Part shown: piece after piece, positions 6,526-11,677 of the stretch | How positions within the stretch are numbered: position 1 is the first letter of the stretch | Layout of the letters: each line of letters starts with the position of its first letter | Virus record (IMG/VR): IMGVR_UViG_3300010885_038267 | Span: 1 to 20,628 of that record | Length of the DNA: 20,628 nucleotides | Direction: 5' to 3' (one strand) | Origin: a virus | Notes under the pieces: generated by a model | The model's input: the letters and a program-made list of their open reading frames with translations, nothing else | Told to the model about the DNA's origin: nothing | Database searches by the model: none | Translations under genes and position numbers: made by a program

Positions 6526-7227
6526 ATGACATCAAAAATTATTCCGTTATGTGAACATTGCTCATCTGTTTTAACTCCATCTAAAGGACGTAAAAAGAAA
6601 AGGTTTTGCAATCAAATTTGTGTCAATGCCCACAATAAGCCAAGGTTAAAAGCTAGAAATAAGTTACGATCCGAGCAAAACTTTCATACATGGGCCACTT
6701 TAGAAAAAGGGCTATGTTCAATATGCTCAAGCGATTTACCTATTCCAAGACCTATAAACCAAAAAGTCTGCTCAGATGCAAATTGCAAGAAAAGACACAA
6801 ATCAATTATTGATGCTCGCGGAATAGCTAGGAATCCAGCGCGCAACGCTCGCGCTCTTTTCGCAAACAGATTAAGAGAACTTGTTGTGAAAAAAGGGCTG
6901 CAAAAAATTAATGCAGCACTTCCATATATTGGATGTTCAGGACCGGAACTTATAGCATGGATTGAATCTCAATTTGAAAAAGGCATGTCTTGGCAATCAT
7001 GGGGTGTATTTGGATGGCACATAGACCATGTTATCCCAGCAAGTTGGTTTGATTTTACAAATAAAGATCATCTTTACGTTGCTCTTAACTGGCGCAACAT
7101 ACGACCTTTGTGGGCAGAGGTTAATGTCCTCAAATCCGACTCTCTTCCAAAATGCATAATACCTGAACTTTTAGAGATGGCTGAAAAAATAGGGGTTGTT
7201 CGTAATGGTGTAAGACGTATAGAATAA
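6526..7227 (+). CDS. Free-standing HNH endonuclease with two Cys4 zinc motifs
   Basis: A 233-residue nuclease. The N-terminal half has two Cys4 clusters: C9-x2-C12 with C28-x3-C32 (CEHC ... CNQIC), and C64-x2-C67 with C82-x4-C87. Both are probably zinc-stabilised DNA-contact or structural modules. The C-terminal half has the HNH core: W-H-I-D-H-V-I-P-A-S-W-F (H165, D167, H168), then L-N-W-R-N-I-R-P-L-W (N188) and A-E-V-N-x-x-K (N200). This is the form found in phage homing endonucleases. The open frame extends to a TTG at 6478, but ATG 6526 begins the recognisable protein. There is no SD: the sequence before the ATG is AT-only (TATAAT at 6519-6524 lies too close to act as promoter for this ATG). 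It lies on the strand opposite to the flanking terminase genes, which fits a mobile HNH inserted in the packaging region. Confidence 0.85.
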   Translation: MTSKIIPLCEHCSSVLTPSKGRKKKRFCNQICVNAHNKPRLKARNKLRSEQNFHTWATLEKGLCSICSSDLPIPRPINQKVCSDANCKKRHKSIIDARGIARNPARNARALFANRLRELVVKKGLQKINAALPYIGCSGPELIAWIESQFEKGMSWQSWGVFGWHIDHVIPASWFDFTNKDHLYVALNWRNIRPLWAEVNVLKSDSLPKCIIPELLEMAEKIGVVRNGVRRIE

Positions 7228-7753
7228 ATAAGTTTCAAAAAATATAGAGGGTTATAGGCACTCTATTGATAATCTTCGCGCCTGAGCGAAAAGAGCCCAG
7301 TGGGAGGGGCGTGGTGGGGTGTCCTCTCCGCCCTCTGTGGCCATCTAAGACCAGTTCACGATCTCCGCCTGTCTAGTGCTCCAGTCCTAGCTCTCCGATG
7401 CCTTTTAGCCACGTTTTTAGGCTTATTTCTAGCCTTGTGGAACACTTCACTTTCTATAATTTCTACCAAGTGGCCTATAACATTTCAGAAATTACCACCG
7501 CGCAAATAGTCGCAATGCACACAAAAGACGCTGCAATGCTTATGAGAGTAGGGATAAAGCGTTTGAGGTCGTATGAATTCCTATTTCATGCTAGTCCCAT
7601 TATATAAAGTTATCGGGTATAGCTAAAGAATAACCATCATTTTACCCTGCGCTGAGTGTCGCAAATGGGACATTACGGGACATTCTACAAAATCATCTCT
7701 CACAATCGCTATTCTAGCGGTCTTTACTGTATTCGTGTCTAATGACACTAGAA
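7228..7753. other. Intergenic region without a convincing gene (526 bases)
   Basis: Between the HNH gene and the small-terminase-like gene, which converge here. It contains a G-rich run (GGGAGGGG...GGTGGGG, 7302-7319), then a mixed GC-richer stretch to about 7400. A tandem GGGACATT pair lies at 7667-7684. A perfect GTGTC-TAAT-GACAC hairpin (7735-7748) lies just past the stop of the leftward gene and may mark its transcript end. Two short overlapping plus-strand open frames (7300-7509 and 7398-7607) look unlike phage protein. The composition shift suggests inserted or non-coding DNA. Confidence 0.5.
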
Positions 7754-8138
7754 TCACTCTAAAACGTCATCTTCAACCGTTTCCGCCTCAATAAAAGCCA
7801 CTTCGTTCTCCTGGCGAGTCCAAGGACCAACACTAACTGCAACCTGAACGTTCGTTGTGTTACCCTGTGATGCGTCATTTCCGCTGATCTTCGACAGCAT
7901 GCGCGCTAAAGTGGCTCCGTCTTGGATGGTTTCAGGAGTCGGCACGGTCCACGCATCAAGGGCTGCGGCTGTTTTGTGGGTCAGGCCTGCTAAGGTTTTC
8001 ATCCCCGCCTCTTTTGCGGCCTTCACCGTCATTTCTAGTGCCGTCATGGACAATTTTTGTTCATCATTTGTCCCTTGGTGGACAATTTTTGTCCCTTTTT
8101 GGGTGCTGGGGACATTCTCAGGGACATTTATTTGTCCC
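7667..8138. repeat. GGGACA/TGTCCC cluster, three phased palindromes; candidate packaging or regulatory site
   Basis: Seven exact GGGACA or TGTCCC words start at 7667, 7677, 8069, 8090, 8109, 8121 and 8133, plus two TGGACA variants at 8047 and 8079. They form palindromes GGACAATTTTTGTTC (8048-8062, one mismatch), GGACAATTTTTGTCC (8080-8094) and GGGACATTTATTTGTCCC (8121-8138, perfect), spaced 32 and 41 bases, close to three and four helical turns. A direct tandem GGGACATT-AC-GGGACATT lies at 7667-7684. The palindromes lie in codons about 70-100 of the small-terminase-like gene, in a low-constraint linker. Phage pac sites are known to lie in or near the small terminase gene, as in SPP1 and P22. 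Confidence 0.6.
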
Positions 8139-8347
8139 TCTTTAGGTTGTCGACTGATGTGGCGTGCTACACGTCCTGGAATGGGCCAATCGTAGCGTTG
8201 CGCCCGTTTCTTCAGGGATTCGTGATTGAGGGTGGGAAATAGGCTTATGATGGCGTCAAATGGAGTGCCAGCGATTGCGGCTCGCTCGATTGATTGCCAT
8301 TGCTCAGTGGTGAGTGGAGATGTGCGGCCCATAAATGTTGATAGCAT
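7754..8347 (-). CDS. Terminase small subunit-like DNA-binding protein
   Basis: A 197-residue protein. Residues 12-60 form a helix-turn-helix-like domain (TEQWQSIERAAIAGTPFDAI, then SLKKRAQRYDWPIP). The order I-A-x-x-F-P before a recognition helix ending K-K-R-A-x-x-x-x-W-P is characteristic of phage small terminases and related HTH proteins that start with a resolvase-like fold. The middle (about 70-100) is a low-complexity linker that overlaps the GGGACA palindromes. Residues 100-160 are helical (MTALEMTVKAAKEAGMKTLAGL, oligomerisation type) and the C-terminus is acidic. The start is ATG 8347, or possibly ATG 8332 (MGRTSPL). Neither has an SD. It would bind the packaging site and load the large subunit. 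The function is inferred from fold-like pattern and position; a transcriptional regulator is the alternative. Confidence 0.6.
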   Translation of the reverse strand: MLSTFMGRTSPLTTEQWQSIERAAIAGTPFDAIISLFPTLNHESLKKRAQRYDWPIPGRVARHISRQPKEGQINVPENVPSTQKGTKIVHQGTNDEQKLSMTALEMTVKAAKEAGMKTLAGLTHKTAAALDAWTVPTPETIQDGATLARMLSKISGNDASQGNTTNVQVAVSVGPWTRQENEVAFIEAETVEDDVLE

Positions 8348-8472
8348 TATCTGAAACGGGCTTTAATGCAAGTTAGTTGCGCTTAGGGCTGCGATATTTG
8401 CCGAAATCGCGGGCGGATGTGCGAGATTTTGGACGGTTGAAAGGTTCAAATGCAGATTGTTTCACTTTTAGC

Positions 8473-8500
8473 TTGATAATCTAAGCGGATAGCTTATTGT
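8473..8500 (+). promoter_or_regulatory. Putative promoter for the rightward ArdC cassette
   Basis: TTGATA (8473-8478), 16-base spacer, TATTGT (8495-8500), 48 bases before the ATG at 8548. It lies in the divergent gap 8348-8547. The same gap has an imperfect GCGAT...ATCGC dyad near 8389-8408. The match to sigma70 consensus is moderate. Confidence 0.35.
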
Positions 8501-8547
8501 TATGTCGTGCTCAGTTAAACAACGAAAACAATCGAACTAGACCGACA

Positions 8548-8871
8548 ATGAAAACAAATATCAACATAGGGACTCACGTTGAACGAATCGCCAGCGACTA
8601 CACAAATGGACGCAAGGGTGAAGTGGTTGAGATTAACGGTGAACGTGCTCGCGTTCGCTGGACTAACAGCCCTCGCACCTGGGTAAACTTCAAATTCTTG
8701 AAAGTGCTCACCGCTGCTACTCCTGCGGTGGTCAAGGGCGAGTGGATGCAGACGCCAAATAGGAGGTCTTGCACTGCTTTTCGCGTTTGTGCAAACAAAG
8801 CGACTGGCGAAATTTGGCATGAATACCAAGGCAAACGTAAATTTGTAAAAGGGGAATGGATTACAGTTTAG
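8548..8871 (+). CDS. Small KOW/SH3-like protein, 107 aa
   Basis: A 107-residue basic protein. Residues 10-40 (GTHVERIASDYTNGRKG, then EVVEINGERARVRW) have the G-x-V-x-x-I ... G-x-x-G-x-V-x-x-I-x-x-x-x-A-x-V-x-W layout of a KOW or SH3-like beta barrel, a small nucleic-acid or protein-binding module. The C-terminal part (FRVCANKATGEIWHEYQGKR) is rich in aromatic and basic residues. I place the start at ATG 8548 (ACAATGAAAACA). The open frame extends to 8497, but that part lies in the promoter region. No SD is seen. It is the first gene of the rightward cassette that includes ArdC, and is followed by a hairpin at 8883-8906. Function unknown; the fold suggestion is by pattern only. Confidence 0.65.
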   Translation: MKTNINIGTHVERIASDYTNGRKGEVVEINGERARVRWTNSPRTWVNFKFLKVLTAATPAVVKGEWMQTPNRRSCTAFRVCANKATGEIWHEYQGKRKFVKGEWITV

Positions 8872-8882
8872 ATTCCTCCCGT

Positions 8883-8906
8883 CTCGCCATCCTTTGGGGT
8901 GGCGAG
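8883..8906 (+). other. Strong hairpin in the 107-aa / ArdC intergenic gap
   Basis: CTCGCCATCC (8883-8892) pairs with GGGTGGCGAG (8897-8906), ten pairs with one U-G, and a UUUG loop. It starts 11 bases after the TAG of the upstream gene. A weaker GCAAT-CAA-ATTGC hairpin (8913-8925) follows, with CCTTTT behind it. Together they could be a weak terminator, or an RNA processing or stability element ahead of the ArdC gene. Confidence 0.5.
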
Positions 8907-8963
8907 CATGGAGCAATCAAATTGCCCTTTTAAGAACAACAAAATCAGAACAGAAAGAACAAC

Positions 8964-9839
8964 ATGAAAAACGAAGACCAAACAAGTGAGCAAGTAGATG
9001 TTTATCAAATCGTAACAAATCGCATTATTGAACTTTTAGAAGCAGGCGTCGTGCCTTGGCATAAGCCGTGGGCTGCTGGTGCAGAGGAGCCGATGAACCT
9101 AGTCAGTAAAAAGCCTTATCGCGGCGTCAACGTGTGGCTTTTAGCCGCATCCGGTTATAGCTCGCCTTATTGGGTGAGCTATAAGCAAGCTCAGGAACTC
9201 GGCGGCCAGGTTCGTAAAGGAGAATCCTCTACGCTGGTAGTATTCTGGAAAATGCTGAAAGGCAAAGACAAAGCAACGGGTGAAGAAAAGACAATTCCAA
9301 TGCTTCGCTATTATCGCGTTTTCAACGTTGAGCAATGCGACGGCCTTGAATATCCTAAGCAAGAGCCTCGCAATCCTGGATTCAATCCGCTGGCTGAATG
9401 CGTTAAGATTGTGGACGGCTACAAGCTTGGTCCCATCATTCAGCACAAATCGCAACGCGCCTGCTATTCGCGTCAAACTGACATGGTAAACATGCCATTG
9501 CCAGAATCGTTTGATTCATCGGCTGAATACTACTCGACACTTTTCCATGAATTGACGCATTCAACGGGTCACGAATCGCGCATCGGACGCTTGCAAAATT
9601 CTGTGTCTGGGTTTGGGTCAACCAGCTACGCAAAGGAAGAATTGATTGCAGAAATGGGCGCGGCGTTTCTTTCAGCTGTTGCTGGCATTGGTGTTCGAGT
9701 GATGGACAATTCAGCGGTTTACATCGCTAGCTGGCTGGCACATTTCAAGAATGACAAGAAATTGGTTGTAGGTGCTGCCGCTGCCGCTCAAAAATCAAGC
9801 GAGCTTATTCTAGGTCGTGAATCCCCTACATTTGCTTAA
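8964..9839 (+). CDS. ardC: ArdC-like anti-restriction protein (ssDNA-binding domain plus zincin protease domain)
   Basis: A 291-residue protein of the ArdC family. Family members shield incoming DNA from host restriction, and the C-terminal domain has a metallopeptidase fold. The N-terminal ssDNA-binding domain (about 10-125) has the signature V-P-W-H-K-P-W at 30-36, N-L-V-S-K-K-P-Y-R-G-V-N at 45-56 and the strand segment RKGESSTLVVFWK at 84-96. The zincin domain carries H-E-L-T-H (195-199), an A-H-x-x-G-H-like extension (HSTGHESR), and the third ligand in E-E-L-I-A-E (225-230). The family length is normal. It starts at ATG 8964 with an A-rich leader and no good SD. The stop TAA (9837-9839) is followed four bases later by a hammerhead ribozyme. 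Position in an early rightward cassette fits a protein needed at DNA entry. Confidence 0.92.
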   Translation: MKNEDQTSEQVDVYQIVTNRIIELLEAGVVPWHKPWAAGAEEPMNLVSKKPYRGVNVWLLAASGYSSPYWVSYKQAQELGGQVRKGESSTLVVFWKMLKGKDKATGEEKTIPMLRYYRVFNVEQCDGLEYPKQEPRNPGFNPLAECVKIVDGYKLGPIIQHKSQRACYSRQTDMVNMPLPESFDSSAEYYSTLFHELTHSTGHESRIGRLQNSVSGFGSTSYAKEELIAEMGAAFLSAVAGIGVRVMDNSAVYIASWLAHFKNDKKLVVGAAAAAQKSSELILGRESPTFA

Positions 9840-9842
9840 ACA

Positions 9843-9890
9843 AGTCGAAACCCTTCGGGGTCTGCCAGTGATGCTGGCACTGATGAGACT
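9843..9890 (+). ncRNA. Type II hammerhead ribozyme (self-cleaving RNA)
   Basis: A complete hammerhead in the type II permutation, in which stem II is the open helix. Stem II: AGUC 9843-9846 pairs with GACU 9887-9890. Core GAA: 9847-9849 (G12, A13, A14). Stem III: ACCC 9850-9853 with GGGU 9858-9861, closed by a UUCG tetraloop 9854-9857 and including the conserved A15.1-U16.1 pair. Cleavage nucleotide: C9862 (C17; GUC triplet 9860-9862). Stem I: UGCCAG 9863-9868 with CUGGCA 9874-9879, loop 9869-9873. Core CUGAUGA: 9880-9886. Every conserved core position is present and all 14 pairs are Watson-Crick. Predicted cleavage is between C9862 and U9863. That would split the ArdC message from the downstream small genes, leaving a UUCG hairpin at one end and the stem I hairpin at the other. 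Confidence 0.93.
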
Positions 9891-9917
9891 AACAATAAAA
9901 GAAGAAAGCAATAGAAT

Positions 9918-10097
9918 ATGAAGACAATTCAACTCGAAGCAGGAAAAAGCGACAATAACGAAATTCTCCGCTCCGCTGGAGTAAAAGCGATCCATCAAGG
10001 CTGGTATAGTGTCCAATATCGCGGAATCAGCTTGGATAAATCCACCGTTTGCGGTGCAAAAAGAAACAAAAAAGGAGAAATTAGCTACAACGTTTAA
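9918..10097 (+). CDS. Hypothetical small protein, 59 aa
   Basis: A 59-residue protein, basic, with short strands around a central turn (GVKAIHQGWYSVQYRGISLD) and a basic tail (CGAKRNKKGEISYNV). No family is recognised. The start ATG (9918) is preceded by an A/G-rich AGAAGAAAGCAATAGAAT leader, which contains AAGAAAG but no strict SD. It is the first gene downstream of the hammerhead cleavage site. After cleavage its message would begin with the stem I hairpin about 55 bases before the start codon. The frame is supported by composition and by close packing with the next gene (17 bases). Confidence 0.65.
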   Translation: MKTIQLEAGKSDNNEILRSAGVKAIHQGWYSVQYRGISLDKSTVCGAKRNKKGEISYNV

Positions 10098-10114
10098 CCA
10101 CTAAAAGCAACAAT

Positions 10115-10333
10115 ATGACCACACTAACACCCATTCAACAACGGCTTTCACAAGCCATTACTGCAAATGAAACTGACGAAGTAAACGCCGATTTCATCGT
10201 CCACGCGGTCAACAACCATAAAGCTTTGCTTCGCGCCTGCGTAGCTGCTTTAACCATTGTAAACCGTGAGCAAGGCGAAGGCTCTATTGCTAACGATCTC
10301 CGTGAAGCTATCAGAAACGCAAAGCAAGCCTAA
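10115..10333 (+). CDS. Hypothetical protein, 72 aa
   Basis: A 72-residue, probably all-helical protein (TPIQQRLSQAITANE, FIVHAVNNHKALLRACVAAL, ANDLREAIRNAKQ). The H-A-V-N-x-x-x-x-L-x-x-A-x-x-A-L segment is of a type often seen in small phage proteins of unknown function near recombination genes. There is no membrane segment. The start ATG lies after CAACAAT without an SD. The stop at 10333 is followed after three bases by the next ATG, so these genes form one transcript. Confidence 0.7.
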   Translation: MTTLTPIQQRLSQAITANETDEVNADFIVHAVNNHKALLRACVAALTIVNREQGEGSIANDLREAIRNAKQA

Positions 10334-10336
10334 CCC

Positions 10337-10435
10337 ATGAACTCCAAACGCCATTCATTCGCATGGTTCGCCATCCTCGTCGCGGCATCGTTCGCGGCCT
10401 GGGTGGCGGTAATCTACAAGCTTGTAAACCTATGA
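10337..10435 (+). CDS. Single-pass membrane microprotein, 32 aa
   Basis: A 32-residue protein with a short basic N-terminus (MNSKRHSF) and one hydrophobic helix (AWFAILVAASFAAWVAVIY), ending K-L-V-N-L. It starts at ATG 10337, three bases after the previous stop, and ends at a TGA that overlaps the ATG of the next gene (ATGA, 10432-10435). That tight junction on both sides is the main argument that it is real. By the positive-inside rule the N-terminus is likely cytoplasmic. Its role is unknown. Small single-helix phage proteins can act as holin-like or inhibitor peptides, but nothing here shows that. Confidence 0.55.
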   Translation: MNSKRHSFAWFAILVAASFAAWVAVIYKLVNL

Positions 10436-10758
10436 AGCTCCTATCCTACTCCTGCCAAAGTGGTTATGATCGTCCTGATTATAATCGAATCTTAAAAGCC
10501 AGTTACGGCACTTTCAAAAATAGGCTGGCAATCGCAAAGCAATTATTGCTTGATAATCATGGCGGCTGTCGTGCCTGCGATAACTGCTTTGAAATGGGCG
10601 ACGGCGACAAAATAGCTATCGCTTTGGTTGAAGCGGCCATGCAATCGCCTGAACTCAAGGCAACGTTTGCCCGCGACTATTCCCCTAATTGCCTGCGCGA
10701 TGGATTCCCTGAGCGCTGGTTGGACTTTTACGAATCAAATAACCTGCAACTTGTTTAA
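10432..10758 (+). CDS. Hypothetical Cys-rich protein, 108 aa
   Basis: A 108-residue protein with a C-x2-C-x2-C cluster (GGCRACDNCFEMGDGD) around residue 46 and two further cysteines (C8, C83). This could bind a metal, but the spacing does not match a named zinc finger. Helical segments flank it (TFKNRLAIAKQLLLD, KIAIALVEAAM). The open frame continues upstream to 10363, but there it overlaps the membrane microprotein in another frame. The ATG at 10432 overlaps the microprotein stop (ATGA), which marks it as the real start. Function unknown. Confidence 0.65.
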   Translation: MKLLSYSCQSGYDRPDYNRILKASYGTFKNRLAIAKQLLLDNHGGCRACDNCFEMGDGDKIAIALVEAAMQSPELKATFARDYSPNCLRDGFPERWLDFYESNNLQLV

Positions 10759-10762
10759 CCCT

Positions 10763-10984
10763 ATGACCATTCAAACTCTCCCCGAAGGCTCTTTAATCCT
10801 TCACAACGGCCAATCCTACACCCTGCAACGTCCTACTACCGTTCAAGAATCACAAGGCAGCGTCTCAGCTATTGCTTCTGCCCTTGGAAGCTTAGGACGT
10901 GGTAAGACAAGCGAGGCTAAAAAGCTGGCCAGTGCTGCAAATGGAAAGAAAGGTAAACGGCCTAAAATGGTGAAATCAATTTAA
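10763..10984 (+). CDS. Hypothetical basic protein, 73 aa, last gene of the ArdC cassette
   Basis: A 73-residue protein. An N-terminal beta part (LPEGSLILHNGQSYTLQRP) is followed by a small-residue helix (SVSAIASALGSLGRGK) and a very basic tail (KKLASAANGKKGKRPKMVK). The tail suggests nucleic-acid binding but no family is recognised. I place the start at ATG 10763, four bases after the upstream stop. The longer open frame to 10628 overlaps the 108-aa gene and is rejected. It is followed by the intrinsic terminator at 11055-11085. Confidence 0.65.
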   Translation: MTIQTLPEGSLILHNGQSYTLQRPTTVQESQGSVSAIASALGSLGRGKTSEAKKLASAANGKKGKRPKMVKSI

Positions 10985-11054
10985 GCTTGCATTACATCCG
11001 CAATCAGCTTAGATAATCACGTCTACTGTTCTATTGTTGTTCTTCCTTCTGCTT

Positions 11055-11085
11055 AAAAGCCGTCCTGTAATGGGGCGGCTTTTTT
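11055..11085. terminator. Bidirectional intrinsic terminator between convergent operons
   Basis: AAAAGCCGTCC (11055-11065) pairs with GGGCGGCTTTT (11073-11083), eleven pairs with one U-G, seven-base loop, followed by six T (11080-11085), G and four more T. It ends the rightward ArdC cassette (stop at 10984). On the other strand the stem is followed by TTTT, so it may also stop the leftward replication operon ending at 11119. Confidence 0.9.
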
Positions 11086-11118
11086 GTTTTAGAACTTCCG
11101 ATGCAGCAAACTAGCAAG

Positions 11119-11406
11119 CTAGTCGCTGATCTCTTTGTTCTGCGAAAGGCAAACCCAGTGCCAGGCGTCCTTGATTTTGACGGCACCTATCGCCTTTGAA
11201 GCGCTCGGTGAAACGGGATCATCAGCACGAAATGAAGCGTGAACATGTCCGGTGGCATCGCTGAAAATGAAGCACATCCCAATTCCATCATGCGCACATC
11301 TCACAGTATCTGCGAAGGGCAGAGGACACCTCAGCGGTCGCAGAACCACAGGTTGCAGGCAACCCCCTTCGCTCTGGTGCGTCTCTTCTGGTTGCGTCGT
11401 CTTCAT
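11119..11406 (-). CDS. Hypothetical protein, 95 aa, last gene of the replication operon
   Basis: A 95-residue protein with C- and H-containing segments (LRCPLPFADTVRCAHDG, GMCFIFSDATGHVHASF) that look like a small beta-rich fold. No enzyme motif is certain. The ATG at 11406 overlaps the stop of the 72-aa gene (ATGA, 11406-11403), so it is preferred over the longer frame to 11442. Function unknown. It is the distal gene of the leftward operon, next to the terminator at 11055-11085. Confidence 0.6.
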   Translation of the reverse strand: MKTTQPEETHQSEGGCLQPVVLRPLRCPLPFADTVRCAHDGIGMCFIFSDATGHVHASFRADDPVSPSASKAIGAVKIKDAWHWVCLSQNKEISD

Positions 11407-11621
11407 TTCGCTTCGGAGGTTGCCTGACCCTGACCGTTCCATGCTTCAAAAGCTTCGTTGTATTCTTTTTTCCAATCTGGAAACTCATTATCTCGTCGCA
11501 TCTTAAAAATGCCTCTCAACATCGTTAAACTGGAAAACGTTCTGTCGCCAGCCAAAAAAGCGGCAATCGCTTCGGTTTCCTCTTTTTGGAGCGGGTATGT
11601 GGGATGCGGGATTGTGTTCAT
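11403..11621 (-). CDS. Hypothetical protein, 72 aa
   Basis: A 72-residue protein, mostly helical, with a charged acidic-aromatic C-terminal half (FPDWKKEYNEAFEAW). No domain is recognised. ATG 11621 has an A/T-rich leader without an SD and lies 56 bases after the primase-helicase stop. Its last codons (TCC GAA GCG AAA) overlap the next start. Composition and the ATGA overlap with the 95-aa gene support coding. Function unknown. Confidence 0.6.
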   Translation of the reverse strand: MNTIPHPTYPLQKEETEAIAAFLAGDRTFSSLTMLRGIFKMRRDNEFPDWKKEYNEAFEAWNGQGQATSEAK

Positions 11622-11677
11622 TTAAATGATCTATACGGTTTTTTGCTTTGTGTTTTTGCTTCTTTTTGGTCTGGTGA

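Noticed and set aside
6526-7227. IscB/OMEGA-type RNA-guided nuclease with the nearby RNA fold as guide
   Set aside because: The protein has only an HNH core and two Cys4 modules in 233 residues. No RuvC motifs or bridge helix are present.
7300-7607. Two overlapping plus-strand open frames (69 codons each)
   Set aside because: Composition (W, C, L, F runs) and lack of SD or partner genes make them look like chance frames in a composition-shifted segment.
11219-11225. TCATCAG on the plus strand (CTGATGA on minus) as a possible second hammerhead core; also at 5518-5524
   Set aside because: Both lie inside coding genes, and neither has a GAAA strand or complementary helices at the needed distance.
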